Below, piece by piece: positions 51,865 to 60,504 of a DNA stretch of 64,000 nt. Each line of letters opens with the position of its first letter. Within the stretch, counting starts at the first letter, position 1. Where the stretch lies: NCBI RefSeq assembly GCF_000527035.1, contig NZ_AZUK01000001.1, forward strand, positions 2,662,501 to 2,726,500. Direction: 5' to 3'. The DNA comes from Tolumonas lignilytica (GTDB lineage: Bacteria; Pseudomonadota; Gammaproteobacteria; Enterobacterales; Aeromonadaceae). The notes beneath the pieces were generated by a model. The model ran no database searches, had not been told where the DNA came from, and was given only the letters and a program-made list of their open reading frames with translations. The position numbers and the translations under genes are program-made.

Positions 51865-52695
51865 TTAATGATGACGGCGGAAAATGAACCAGTTTGTCAG
51901 ACCAACCATAACACCACCGCCTATGATATTACCAATGGTGACTGGGATCAGGTTGTTAATAATAAAATTGTGAATAGTCAGATCTGCGAAAGCAGATTGC
52001 TGCGCGCCAATTGCCTGCCAGAATGCTGGCGATGCAAAATTCTCAATTGCAATCCCCACTGGGATCATGAACATATTGGCGATACTGTGCTCAAAACCAG
52101 AAGCTACAAACATTGCGACGGGCAAGACCATAATCAGCGCTTTATCAAGCATAGTACGGCCACCGAAAGCCATCCAGGTTGCCAGACAAACCATCAAATT
52201 ACACATGATACCCAGCGCCACAGCTTCGACGAATGTATGGTGAATTTTATGCTGTGCAACACCCAGGGCGACCTTACCCCATGAAGCATCACCGGCGGAA
52301 TACTGACTGCTCAACATGATCAGGGCAACAATGATTAAACCACCAATCAGGTTACCGAAGTAAACGATACCCCAGTTCTTAAACATTTGACCCCAGGTAA
52401 TGCGTTTTGCTGCACGGGCTACAATTGTCAGTGTCGTTGATGTGAATAATTCGCCACCAAGCAACACACACAAAATCAACCCTAGGGAAAAGCAGATACC
52501 GCCAACCAGTTTATTGTTACCAGTGGATACGGCTGTGATGTAAAAAACAAAGGCAATCGCAATAAATGCACCTGCAGTAATTGCAAGCATAAATGCTTTT
52601 GCGGCGGGTTTAGTGGCTTTACCATGGACAATGTCTTCAGCAACCGCGGCAATAGCCTCTGGTTTCAGACAATCAAAAGGAGATTCAGCTTTCAC
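51865..52695 (-). CDS. focA: Formate channel FocA
   Basis: This 276-residue pentameric inner-membrane channel of the formate-nitrite transporter family has six membrane helices. The N-terminal helix region ('CLKPEAIAAVAEDIVHGKA') is the part that meets PflB in E. coli. The slit motif 'GGELFTSTTLTIVA' and the central histidine region 'GVAQHKIHHTFVEAVALG' are visible. It starts at GTG, with AGGTG 8 nt upstream. It leads focA-pflB. Confidence 0.96.
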   Translation of the reverse strand: MKAESPFDCLKPEAIAAVAEDIVHGKATKPAAKAFMLAITAGAFIAIAFVFYITAVSTGNNKLVGGICFSLGLILCVLLGGELFTSTTLTIVARAAKRITWGQMFKNWGIVYFGNLIGGLIIVALIMLSSQYSAGDASWGKVALGVAQHKIHHTFVEAVALGIMCNLMVCLATWMAFGGRTMLDKALIMVLPVAMFVASGFEHSIANMFMIPVGIAIENFASPAFWQAIGAQQSAFADLTIHNFIINNLIPVTIGNIIGGGVMVGLTNWFIFRRHH

Positions 52696-52729
52696 GGAAT
52701 TTACACCTATATGTCAAATTACTGGTGTA

Positions 52730-52771
52730 ATGATAGCAATAATGATTTCCTGCAAAATTGCTCCAGATCAA
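52730..52771 (-). promoter_or_regulatory. FNR-type site and class II promoter of focA-pflB
   Basis: On the minus strand TTGAT-CTGG-AGCAA (52758-52771) matches the FNR consensus TTGAT-N4-ATCAA with one mismatch. A -10 element, TATCAT, lies at 52730-52735. With a start near 52723 the site is centred at -41.5, the class II activation position. The leader to the focA GTG would be about 28 nt. Confidence 0.78.
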
Positions 52772-52874
52772 ATCTCTCCGGTCATCATGTAATTTTATTA
52801 CATTTAATTCGTTCGGCATGGTTGGTTGAGCGGGTGGTTGCTGTAAGGATAAAAACAGGTGAGATGACATTAAA

Positions 52875-52912
52875 AATCAACCAGAGGCAGTAATATTCGA
52901 CTCTGGTTGATT
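52875..52912 (-). terminator. Terminator of ycaO
   Basis: A perfect 12-bp stem (aatcaaccagag/ctctggttgatt) with a 14-nt loop has a T-run after it on the minus strand. It separates ycaO from the focA promoter. Confidence 0.85.
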
Positions 52913-52954
52913 AATTAAATTAATAAAATCAATTAATTGTTAATTATTAACCAT

Positions 52955-54715
52955 TTATTGCTGTAATGCATATGCATCTTTCGCTCTTTGGAGCTTTTCA
53001 TAAGCGCCTAGGAGTTTTTGATGATTTTTGAAAGTTTGCAACGTGGAATCAGCAGCTTGCAAACCAAAGAAACGATGAGAGCCTTCAATATGTCCCCACG
53101 CCTGAGAGACGGTTTCTTCTCCGAACATTCGGATGAAAGAATTGTAGTAGGACTTAGGATCTCGCTCTTCATCAAGGAATAATTCCAGGCTTGCATTTAG
53201 ACAGCGGAAAAATAATGCGCGTTCTTCAGATAAAACGGAGCTGTTGAAGTCTTGGGTCCATCCCGCCCATTCTTGGGCTAATTCCAGTTCACCTGCCGCC
53301 AGTGCCAAGAAGCACTTCAGCTCACCAAGGCGTAGTGTATGCCAGCCTGTTCCTTTATCGGCAGCGATACCTAACAGTTCGCGGACACGGGTTTGATCAT
53401 CAAAACCCTCTTCATCTAATTGATCAAAAAGTGCCAGATATTCTTCGGCCTCCCATTTGCTGTCAGGTAAGCTCAGAATGGTATTACGCAAATGGCTACC
53501 CATGTTGTTGTTTGCGTAGAGCAAATCTTCAACAGGATAAATATCAGACATGCCTGGCACTAAGATACGGCATGCATAGACACCAAGATGTTCATAATCG
53601 GCAATATAAACGGGTTGTTCCAGTTTATCGAAAATGGCCAATAAACCGTGAAATTCTGCTTCTGTTGAGCCGGAAAAATCCCAGTCAACAAATTCATAAT
53701 CAGCGTCATCTTTAAATAGATCCCAGCTGATCAAACCCGAAGAGTCGATAAAATGCGTTTCCAGGTTATGTTGATCGGCTACATCGTCATTGTTAAATGA
53801 CGGTGGGGCAAAGACGTCCAGATCTTTCAGCCCTCGGCCCTGAAGTAATTCGGTGACTGTGCGCTCAAAGGCAACTTCAAATTGTGGATGAGCGCCAAAA
53901 GAGGCAAAGCAAGTGCTGTTTTGTGGATTAAATAAAACGACACAGATAACTGGAAATTGTCCGCCCAGAGATGCGTCATAACACAGAATGGGGAATCCTT
54001 CATTTTCCAGCGTAGCGATTGCTTCCTGAATTTTTGGAAAACGGGCAATCACTGTTTCTGGTATTGCAGGAAGACTGATTGCTTCGCGAATAATTTTGTT
54101 TTTGACATACCGCTCAAACACCTCTGATAAACCCTGAGTTCTGGCTTCGGTCATTGTATTGCCTGCACTCATGCCGTTTGAGACATATAAATTGGCAACA
54201 ATGTTCATGGGGATGTAAACGGTCTGCTGATTGTCTTGACGGACAAAGGGTAATGCGCAAATGCCACGCTTTTCATTGCCGGATTGCAGGTCAATCAGCA
54301 TATCCGCTGTCAATTCATTTTCCGGGTCATAAAAAGCACGAGTGAAAGAATCCAGTAAGCCAGAAGGAAGTTGACCATCATCAGGTACCGCAAACCACTT
54401 TTCATTGGGATAATGCACAAACGGGCCGTTAGCAATTTTATCGCCCAAATAAAAGTCGGCAAAAAAATAGTTGGTGGAAAGACGTTCAAAATATTCGCCC
54501 AATGCTGAAGCGAGAGCCGCTTTTTGCGTTGCGCCTTTTCCATTAGTAAAACAGAGTGGGCAATCCTTATCCCTGATATGTACAGACCAGACGTTTGGTA
54601 CTGGATTCAGCCATGAGGCTTCTTCAATATTAAAGCCCAAGGCTTGTAATTTATTCTGAAAGCTGGCGATGGAGTCTTCCAGAGCGGCGTCTTTACCTGG
54701 GATGAAGGTTTGCAT
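52955..54715 (-). CDS. ycaO: YcaO protein (RimO-associated, YcaO-domain ATP-binding family)
   Basis: This 586-residue cytoplasmic protein has an N-terminal YcaO domain (about 60-390) with 'KGATQKAALASALGEYFERL' and 'SNGMSAGNTMTEARTQGLSE', which carry the acidic ATP/Mg-binding residues of the family. The C-terminal part (about 420-586) is helical and repeat-like. YcaO domains activate amide carbonyls with ATP; the E. coli protein is reported to support RimO-dependent methylthiolation of ribosomal protein S12. Its position upstream of focA-pflB is conserved from E. coli, but a terminator here separates it from them. No azoline-type precursor or partner genes lie nearby. Confidence 0.93.
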   Translation of the reverse strand: MQTFIPGKDAALEDSIASFQNKLQALGFNIEEASWLNPVPNVWSVHIRDKDCPLCFTNGKGATQKAALASALGEYFERLSTNYFFADFYLGDKIANGPFVHYPNEKWFAVPDDGQLPSGLLDSFTRAFYDPENELTADMLIDLQSGNEKRGICALPFVRQDNQQTVYIPMNIVANLYVSNGMSAGNTMTEARTQGLSEVFERYVKNKIIREAISLPAIPETVIARFPKIQEAIATLENEGFPILCYDASLGGQFPVICVVLFNPQNSTCFASFGAHPQFEVAFERTVTELLQGRGLKDLDVFAPPSFNNDDVADQHNLETHFIDSSGLISWDLFKDDADYEFVDWDFSGSTEAEFHGLLAIFDKLEQPVYIADYEHLGVYACRILVPGMSDIYPVEDLLYANNNMGSHLRNTILSLPDSKWEAEEYLALFDQLDEEGFDDQTRVRELLGIAADKGTGWHTLRLGELKCFLALAAGELELAQEWAGWTQDFNSSVLSEERALFFRCLNASLELFLDEERDPKSYYNSFIRMFGEETVSQAWGHIEGSHRFFGLQAADSTLQTFKNHQKLLGAYEKLQRAKDAYALQQ

Positions 54716-54916
54716 TGATGGGTTCCACGTGTTGATAAATTGTTAAAACTCAGGTTGCGATCATAAGCTGCAATCATGGTTATGTCACTCTTCCTGCGTG
54801 TTCGATGCTCTTTGACCATTTCATGCAAAATATTTGATAAAAATGCTTGCAGCAACGCTCGGCATCCGTATTGTGAAGCGATGTGTTTTTGATAAGTAAT
54901 CCAAGCAGGAATGGAA

Positions 54917-56035
54917 ATGAAAAAAGTAGGACTAATTGGTTGGCGTGGTATGGTGGGCTCGGTTCTGATGAGCCGGATGATTGAAGAAAACGACTTCAGT
55001 AAAATCGATCCCGTATTTTTTACTACCTCTCAGGCTGGTCAGGAAGCACCGAAATTTACAGGTAAGCCTGCTGGTGTGTTGGAAAATGCCTTCAATCTGG
55101 ATGCCCTAAAGGCGATGGATATTATCATTACCTGTCAAGGTGGTGATTACACGAAAGAAGTTTACCCCAAACTGATGGCTTCTGGCTGGACGGGATACTG
55201 GATTGATGCGGCTTCCACATTACGAATGGAAGATAATGCCGTTATCATTCTTGATCCGGTGAACGGTCATGTTATTGATAATGCACTAAATAACGGCATT
55301 AAGACGTACGTTGGCGGAAATTGTACTGTCAGCCTGATGTTGATGGGCTTGGGTGGTCTGTTCGCGAATGGTCTGGTCGAGTGGGTTTCTTCTTCCACTT
55401 ATCAGGCGGCCTCTGGCGCCGGTGCCCGTCATATGCGCGAATTATTGCAACAAATGGGCGCGTTGCGTGATGTGGTGGCTACTGAATTGGCCGATCCTGC
55501 CTCTGCTATTCTGGATATCGAACGTAAAGTAACATCCGCAATGCGTGATGAAGCGTTCCCAACCAGTCAATTTGGTGCTCCTCTTGCTGGTAGCTTGATC
55601 CCATGGATCGATGTTGCGTTGCCAAACGGTCAGAGCAAAGAAGAGTGGAAGGGTATGGCAGAAACCAACAAGATTTTAGGTCTGCCTACGGCCGGTATTC
55701 CTGTTGATGGTAACTGCGTGCGAATTGGTGCGTTGCGTTGCCATAGCCAATCATTCACCATCAAACTGAAAAAAGATGTGCCGTTGACTGATATTCACCA
55801 GATGCTGGCGGCACATAACGATTGGGTTCGTGTGATCGAAAATGATCGTGCTATCACCGTTAAAGAACTGACTCCTGCTGCTGTGACCGGTACACTGAAT
55901 GTGCCTGTTGGTCGTTTGCGTAAGATGAACATGGGGCCAGATTTCTTGTCTGCATTCTCTGTCGGTGATCAGTTGTTGTGGGGGGCTGCAGAGCCTCTGC
56001 GCCGTATGCTGAATATTCTGTTGGCAAAAGCTTAA
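54917..56035 (+). CDS. asd: Aspartate-semialdehyde dehydrogenase
   Basis: This 372-residue enzyme reduces aspartyl phosphate to aspartate semialdehyde for Lys, Met, Thr and diaminopimelate synthesis. The NADP-binding '[11 protein letters not shown]' (about 7-17), the catalytic Cys136 in '[11 protein letters not shown]' and '[12 protein letters not shown]' (active-site His) match E. coli Asd. An ATG two codons earlier (54911) is possible, but AGGA lies 7 nt before the ATG at 54917. No lysine riboswitch-like structure is apparent in the 200 nt upstream. Confidence 0.97.
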   Translation: MKKVGLIGWRGMVGSVLMSRMIEENDFSKIDPVFFTTSQAGQEAPKFTGKPAGVLENAFNLDALKAMDIIITCQGGDYTKEVYPKLMASGWTGYWIDAASTLRMEDNAVIILDPVNGHVIDNALNNGIKTYVGGNCTVSLMLMGLGGLFANGLVEWVSSSTYQAASGAGARHMRELLQQMGALRDVVATELADPASAILDIERKVTSAMRDEAFPTSQFGAPLAGSLIPWIDVALPNGQSKEEWKGMAETNKILGLPTAGIPVDGNCVRIGALRCHSQSFTIKLKKDVPLTDIHQMLAAHNDWVRVIENDRAITVKELTPAAVTGTLNVPVGRLRKMNMGPDFLSAFSVGDQLLWGAAEPLRRMLNILLAKA

Positions 56036-56069
56036 TCATCATTGCTTAATAGTTGATGATGTTACTGAT

Positions 56070-56102
56070 AAAAACGCACTACTTTAGTAGTGCGTTTTTA
56101 TT
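56070..56102 (+). terminator. Terminator of asd
   Basis: A perfect 12-bp stem (aaaacgcactac/gtagtgcgtttt) is followed by TTTTTATTT. It starts about 35 nt after the stop, and A's on the left make it partly bidirectional. Confidence 0.9.
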
Positions 56103-56198
56103 TCAGTGAATGAAGATGAAAAATGCAAACAGATATAAAGCATGCAGTGAAACAACAAAGAATATGATTTGACGAGTTAAATACAGGATTCAGGGCTA

Positions 56199-56603
56199 TT
56201 AGGCTTTAATGCCCAGAGGCAGAGAGGAGCGAGGTTGTGTGAGACCGTGATCATTGTAGGTCATAGCATCATTATCTCTGGCTTTCGCAAGGATACTGCC
56301 GAGTTTACGACTGGCAACCAGATTCATTTCAATCAGCTTACCATTAACTTCGTTTTTCTCACGACATGAGCGAAGCACATCGTGAAAGTTGTTCCGCCAA
56401 ATTTTATATTCATCAGTAGTTGTAGTCTGCTGAACCTGACTATCCAGTTCTGTTAGTTGTGCCAAGAGAGACATTTTATGGTTGGCTAAGTCAGTTAAAT
56501 CCATGACCTGTCGTTGTTTCAGCGCAGCAAACTCCTGCTCCAGCACATGTTTTAATGCTGTCAGTAATTCTTGCTGTTGCTGCAACAAGCCATTTTCAAT
56601 CAT
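56199..56603 (-). CDS. flgN: Flagellar export chaperone FlgN
   Basis: This 134-residue, mostly helical protein has the FlgN pattern: Gln-rich opening 'LLQQQQELLTALKHVLEQE', then 'NEVNGKLIEMNLVASRKLGS' near residues 86-105. FlgN is the cytosolic chaperone of the hook-junction proteins FlgK and FlgL. It overlaps flgM by 4 nt and is the last gene of flgM-flgN. Confidence 0.92.
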   Translation of the reverse strand: MIENGLLQQQQELLTALKHVLEQEFAALKQRQVMDLTDLANHKMSLLAQLTELDSQVQQTTTTDEYKIWRNNFHDVLRSCREKNEVNGKLIEMNLVASRKLGSILAKARDNDAMTYNDHGLTQPRSSLPLGIKA

Positions 56604-56926
56604 TTATTATCACCAAATAATGACTTTTCCTGAGCCAACAGTTTGTTCGCAATACTTTTGCTGTTGATTTTATAATCACCGCGGTCAATGGCAGCTTTAA
56701 TCGATGCAACTTTACTGCTGTTGGTATCCGGGGCATCAGTAATTTTTTGTTGCAAACGAGTGAGGGACTGAGCCTGTTCTGTCAGTTTTACTGTATCTTG
56801 AGCAACGGTGTTTTTGCTGACAGAAGAGCTGCTGGATTCACTGCTGGCATCCTGTTTACTGGTTTTTGCGCTGGTGGTTTTGCTGGTCAAACCACTCAAC
56901 GAACTGTTTATGTTATTGATAGCCAT
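56600..56926 (-). CDS. flgM: Anti-sigma-28 factor FlgM
   Basis: This 108-residue protein has a disordered Ser/Thr/Lys-rich first half (about 8-45) and a C-terminal sigma-28-binding half with the family pattern 'DTNSSKVASIKAAIDRGDYK' and 'SIANKLLAQEKSLFG'. FlgM holds FliA until exported through the finished hook. A sigma-28 promoter directly upstream means FlgM is under control of the factor it inhibits. Confidence 0.95.
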   Translation of the reverse strand: MAINNINSSLSGLTSKTTSAKTSKQDASSESSSSSVSKNTVAQDTVKLTEQAQSLTRLQQKITDAPDTNSSKVASIKAAIDRGDYKINSKSIANKLLAQEKSLFGDNK

Positions 56927-56959
56927 TTTTCATACCCGTAATTGAATCCGTGTATCTCT

Positions 56960-56986
56960 TCATCGGCAACAAAGTCAGGAACTTTA
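56960..56986 (-). promoter_or_regulatory. Sigma-28 promoter of flgM-flgN
   Basis: On the minus strand TAAAGTTC (56979-56986), an 11-nt spacer, and GCCGATGA (56960-56967) match the FliA consensus TAAAGTTT-N11-GCCGATAA with two differences. The start would be near 56953. Confidence 0.9.
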
Positions 56987-57004
56987 GCGATTAAAGTGAA
57001 AAAA

Positions 57005-57688
57005 TTACATTTCCACCTTAACTTTACCAACGCCACTGATCACTGCTGAAATAATACGCTGTGAACGGATGTTTTGCACCCGGATCGTATCGTTCAATGC
57101 GCCATCTTGCAAAGCTCGTCCCGATGTTTTAATCACCATGCCGCCTTTTGCTGCAATAATCTCAACCGTATCATCGCGGCAGACAATGCAGATTTGATTC
57201 TGACGTATTGGCTGATTTGTTCTTATATCCCGTTTACTGCGAGCTCCGATCAGCAAAGACATGTCTGTGGTCATATCACCATTCAGCATAAAACTGTCAA
57301 TGTAGGCGATAGTCATATTTTCGGCTGACAGTAACGTTCCTTTAGATATTGGGGTGGCTGCGGCGACCACTGGTTTCTGAATTCGCACTTTCACGGGGAC
57401 AAATAATCGCCACCCGGGTTGATCTGGGCACACTACCGAAACGGTGGTACTGCGGCGCACATCACCATTTCCCGTGATTGATAACGCTAGTGGTTGTTGG
57501 CAGGGAGTCAGGTTTAGACGGGGGTCAATTGGATTGGCGATAGCTTCTACTTTATCTGATGGTTCAGATTGAATTTGAGAGAGCACATAATCGCTGACTT
57601 GTTGCTGAATATCCGCCTGCATATCATTTGCCACAGCCATTGATGGCATAAGGATTGCGAGACATATCAATTTAATGAGTTTAAGCAT
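57005..57688 (-). CDS. flgA: Flagellar P-ring assembly chaperone FlgA
   Basis: This 227-residue periplasmic protein has a signal peptide about 1-20 (MLKLIKLICLAILMPSMAVA). The C-terminal SAF-type domain has 'GTLLSAENMTIAYID' and 'RDIRTNQPIRQNQI', and the end 'DTIRVQNIRSQRII' is typical. FlgA chaperones FlgI during P-ring formation. The frame opens at 57739, but the ATG at 57688 starts the signal peptide. It is divergent from cheV; a sigma-54-like promoter lies 115-140 nt upstream. Confidence 0.93.
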   Translation of the reverse strand: MLKLIKLICLAILMPSMAVANDMQADIQQQVSDYVLSQIQSEPSDKVEAIANPIDPRLNLTPCQQPLALSITGNGDVRRSTTVSVVCPDQPGWRLFVPVKVRIQKPVVAAATPISKGTLLSAENMTIAYIDSFMLNGDMTTDMSLLIGARSKRDIRTNQPIRQNQICIVCRDDTVEIIAAKGGMVIKTSGRALQDGALNDTIRVQNIRSQRIISAVISGVGKVKVEM

Positions 57689-57813
57689 TTCTATATTCTT
57701 GCCGATAGACCAAAATGGCATCATAAAGATATTAAGCAATACATTCAGTTAGTTTCACACTGAATTGCTATAGTTTAGATGCGTAGTCAGAAAGTAGACA
57801 GTATAGTTATTAA

Positions 57814-57829
57814 TGCATGCATGATGCCA
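57814..57829 (-). promoter_or_regulatory. Sigma-54 type promoter of flgA
   Basis: On the minus strand TGGCAT-CATGC-ATGCA has GG and GC exactly 12 nt apart, the -24/-12 spacing of sigma-54 sites. It differs from the TGGCAC-N5-TTGCW consensus at two positions. The start would be near 57803. Confidence 0.6.
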
Positions 57830-57851
57830 GATATGGTGAGTGGAGAAAAAT

Positions 57852-58763
57852 ATGGCAAGTATTTTGGATTCAGTTAACCAACTCACCCAGTTGGTGGGTC
57901 AGAATCGGTTAGAGTTGCTGCTGTTCAGATTGAATGGCCGGCAGCGTTTTGGTATTAACGTATTCAAAGTACGCGAAGTGCTACAGTGCCCGAAATTAAC
58001 CGCCATGCCTAAATTACATCCTTTTGTCCGGGGTGTTGCTCATATTCGTGGACAAACAATATCAGTCATTGATTTGAGTATGGCGACGGGCGGTCGTCCT
58101 GTTCAGGATTTGAGCCAGGCCTTTATTATCATTGCGGAATATAACCGTTCAGTTCAGGGGTTTCTGGTTGGTAATGTAGAACGCATTATCAATATGAATT
58201 GGGAATCCATCCTGCCTCCGCCTAAAGGGGCGGGTCGTTACAATTACATGACAGCTGTGACGGAAATTGATGGTGAGTTAATCGAAATTCTGGACGTTGA
58301 AAAAATTCTGGACGAAATCTCGCCGGTTAATACTGATGTGAGTGCTGACGTCGTGGCATCCAGTGAAGAGCATCATACCCGTGGTTCTTTAGTCATGGTG
58401 GCTGATGATTCATCTGTTGCCCGTAAACAAGTACAGAAAGCACTCAATGCCATTGGTGTTGAATGCATCATGGCGAAAGATGGCAAAGATGCCTTGAATA
58501 TGCTGAAGGAGATGGCAAAAAAAGGCCCAATTACCGATCAGATCAGAGTTCTTATTTCTGACATCGAGATGCCAGAGATGGATGGTTATACCTTAACGGC
58601 GGAAATAAGAGCGAATCCCGAATTAAAAGGTCTCTATGTTATACTGCATACTTCTCTGAGCGGTGTATTCAATCATGCTATGGTTCAGAAGGTTGGGGCT
58701 GATAATTTTATTGCTAAATTCCACCCCGATGAGCTGGCAAAAGCAGTTCAGGATGCAATGTAG
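57852..58763 (+). CDS. cheV: Chemotaxis coupling protein CheV
   Basis: This 303-residue protein joins a CheW-like coupling domain (about 15-155) to a receiver domain (about 178-303). The phospho-acceptor is Asp237 in 'LISDIEMPEMDG', with the acidic pair in 'MVADDSSVAR'. CheV links chemoreceptors to CheA and is tuned by phosphorylation. A GTG at 57840 is in frame, but the ATG at 57852 has GGAG 6 nt upstream. cheR follows after 27 nt. The order flgA/cheV-cheR-flgB is typical of Vibrio and Aeromonas polar flagellar loci. Confidence 0.95.
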   Translation: MASILDSVNQLTQLVGQNRLELLLFRLNGRQRFGINVFKVREVLQCPKLTAMPKLHPFVRGVAHIRGQTISVIDLSMATGGRPVQDLSQAFIIIAEYNRSVQGFLVGNVERIINMNWESILPPPKGAGRYNYMTAVTEIDGELIEILDVEKILDEISPVNTDVSADVVASSEEHHTRGSLVMVADDSSVARKQVQKALNAIGVECIMAKDGKDALNMLKEMAKKGPITDQIRVLISDIEMPEMDGYTLTAEIRANPELKGLYVILHTSLSGVFNHAMVQKVGADNFIAKFHPDELAKAVQDAM

Positions 58764-58790
58764 TAGTGGATTATAAATTAAAGAGTTTGC

Positions 58791-59618
58791 ATGAAGACAT
58801 TGTCTGAGGATCTTTACAAACAGTTCAGTGCTTTTTTAGAGGCCCAGGTCGGTATTGTGCTGGGCCCCAATAAGCAGTATCTGGTAAAGAGTCGTTTATC
58901 GCCATTAATGAGCACTTATGGTTTTTCTTCACTGGAAGAGCTGATTAATAAGGCGATGAACATAAGGGAAAGGGAACTTCGGATGGTTGTTATTGATGCA
59001 ATGACAACTAATGAAACTTTATGGTTTAGGGATATTTACCCATTTCAGTTATTAACCGATAAGCTTTTCCCTGAATTAGGTAAAAATGGGAAAACCATTA
59101 AAGTTTGGTCGGCAGCCAGCTCTTCGGGGCAAGAACCGTACTCTATTGCTATGATGGCTTTGGAGCATCAATATAAGAAGCCGGGTACGTTATCTGGTGG
59201 TGTGCAGATCGTTGCCACGGACATTTCACTTTCTATGCTGAACCAATGCAAAGAAGGTATTTATGATAACTTGGCGTTAGCTCGAGGTTTATCTACTGAA
59301 CGAAAGCGTCAATTTTTTGAGCCTTGTGCAGACGGTTCCAAAATGAAAATCAGTGACCGTGTCAAAAAACTGGTCACTTTTCGTCATTTCAATTTGCTGG
59401 ATAGCTATGCGCCATTAGGCAAGTTTGATCTTATTTTTTGCAGAAATGTGCTTATTTATTTTTCTCCGGAAATCAAATCGAAAATACTCAATCAATTTGC
59501 TATGTCATTGAATCCTGGCGGTTATTTATTGCTTGGTGCCTCGGAATCGCTGAGTGGATTAACTGAACGGTTCGATATGGTGCGTTGTAATCCTGGCATT
59601 ATCTACAAACTGAAATAA
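58791..59618 (+). CDS. cheR: Chemotaxis protein methyltransferase CheR
   Basis: This 275-residue SAM-dependent enzyme methylates glutamates on chemoreceptors. The N-terminal helical domain (about 1-75) includes 'YLVKSRLSPLM'; the catalytic domain has 'TTNETLWFRD', 'VWSAASSSGQEPYSIAMM' (SAM site) and 'DLIFCRNVLIYFSP'. It is downstream of cheV. Its stop lies 13 nt before the inverted repeat that covers the flgB start. Confidence 0.96.
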   Translation: MKTLSEDLYKQFSAFLEAQVGIVLGPNKQYLVKSRLSPLMSTYGFSSLEELINKAMNIRERELRMVVIDAMTTNETLWFRDIYPFQLLTDKLFPELGKNGKTIKVWSAASSSGQEPYSIAMMALEHQYKKPGTLSGGVQIVATDISLSMLNQCKEGIYDNLALARGLSTERKRQFFEPCADGSKMKISDRVKKLVTFRHFNLLDSYAPLGKFDLIFCRNVLIYFSPEIKSKILNQFAMSLNPGGYLLLGASESLSGLTERFDMVRCNPGIIYKLK

Positions 59619-59630
59619 CCCACCTTCTCT

Positions 59631-59646
59631 TGGCACACCTCTTGCT
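59631..59646 (+). promoter_or_regulatory. Sigma-54 promoter of flgB
   Basis: TGGCAC-ACCTC-TTGCT has the -24 GG (59632-59633) and -12 GC (59644-59645) at exact spacing and is nearly consensus. The start is predicted near 59657, only about 13 nt before the flgB ATG and at the edge of its AAGGAGG. Confidence 0.9.
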
Positions 59647-59670
59647 TTTATTCTGCAAGGAGGTGTGCCA
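59631..59670 (+). promoter_or_regulatory. Inverted repeat covering the flgB promoter and ribosome binding site
   Basis: Left arm 59631-59645 pairs with 59655-59670 (15 bp, one bulged G at 59659) around a 9-nt loop. The left arm is the sigma-54 promoter itself. The right arm contains the ribosome binding site AAGGAGG and reaches the A of the flgB ATG. RNA reading through from cheR could fold and hide the site, while RNA started at the sigma-54 promoter lacks the left arm. Confidence 0.8.
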
Positions 59671-60077
59671 TGGCCATATCATTCGATAAAGCATTTGGTA
59701 TTCATCAATACACGATAGGTGCCAGATCTCAGCGTGCTGAGGTACTTGCTGCCAATATCGCAAATGCGGATACCCCCGGTTATAAGGCTCGTGATGTTGA
59801 TTTTTCAGCATTATTGGAGCAGGCCCAGGGGGGGCAAAGTACAGCCGTCGCTTTAACCAGAACCAATGAGCAGCATATTGCAGGCGGCAGCTCGCTGGAT
59901 TCTAGTGTGATGTATCGGACTCCGTTAGAAGCGGATACGGGTGATGGTAATACCGTTGATATCAATCAGGAACGGACTGCGTTCATGGAAAACAGTCTTG
60001 AATTTCAGACATCATTATCATTTCTGAATAGCAAGATCAGTGTTTTGATGAGGGCAATCAAAGGAGATTCTGCATGA
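59670..60077 (+). CDS. flgB: Flagellar basal-body rod protein FlgB
   Basis: This 135-residue proximal rod protein has the N-terminal rod motif '[21 protein letters not shown]' region (about 28-47) and a C-terminal helix '[17 protein letters not shown]'. AAGGAGG lies 6 nt before the ATG and sits in the inverted repeat listed above. It overlaps flgC by 4 nt and leads flgBCDE. Confidence 0.96.
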   Translation: MAISFDKAFGIHQYTIGARSQRAEVLAANIANADTPGYKARDVDFSALLEQAQGGQSTAVALTRTNEQHIAGGSSLDSSVMYRTPLEADTGDGNTVDINQERTAFMENSLEFQTSLSFLNSKISVLMRAIKGDSA

Positions 60078-60493
60078 GTTTATTTCAAATTTTTGATGTC
60101 TCTGCATCTGCTATGAGTGCTCAGTCGGTTCGTTTAAATACCACTGCAAGTAATCTGGCGAATGCGGAAAGTGTGAGTTCTAGTGCGGAACAGACTTACC
60201 GGGCAAGACGGCCAGTTTTTGCCGCTCAATTGCAGGATGCGCTAGGTGATGGCACTGCTCCGCAGGGGGTTGAAGTCAAAGGCATTGTAGAAAGCAAGGC
60301 ACCTTTGGTGAAAGAGTATAACCCTGCGCACCCTATGGCAGATAAGGATGGCTTTATTTATAAGCCTAATGTAAACCCCATTGAAGAAATGGCAGATATG
60401 ATAAGCGCCTCACGTTCTTATCAAACTAATGTGCAAGTCGCAGATACGGCAAAGAATATGCTTTCTCAGACATTAAATCTGGGTAAAGGTTAA
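60074..60493 (+). CDS. flgC: Flagellar basal-body rod protein FlgC
   Basis: This 139-residue proximal rod protein has the N-terminal '[15 protein letters not shown]' motif and a C-terminal '[20 protein letters not shown]' helix, the paired coiled-coil ends of axial proteins. It overlaps flgB, so its translation is coupled. Confidence 0.96.
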   Translation: MSLFQIFDVSASAMSAQSVRLNTTASNLANAESVSSSAEQTYRARRPVFAAQLQDALGDGTAPQGVEVKGIVESKAPLVKEYNPAHPMADKDGFIYKPNVNPIEEMADMISASRSYQTNVQVADTAKNMLSQTLNLGKG

Positions 60494-60504
60494 GAGAGGG
60501 CGCC

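Noticed and set aside
54716-54910. Lysine riboswitch upstream of asd
   Set aside because: The gap is under 200 nt and no fitting multi-helix arrangement or terminator was visible.
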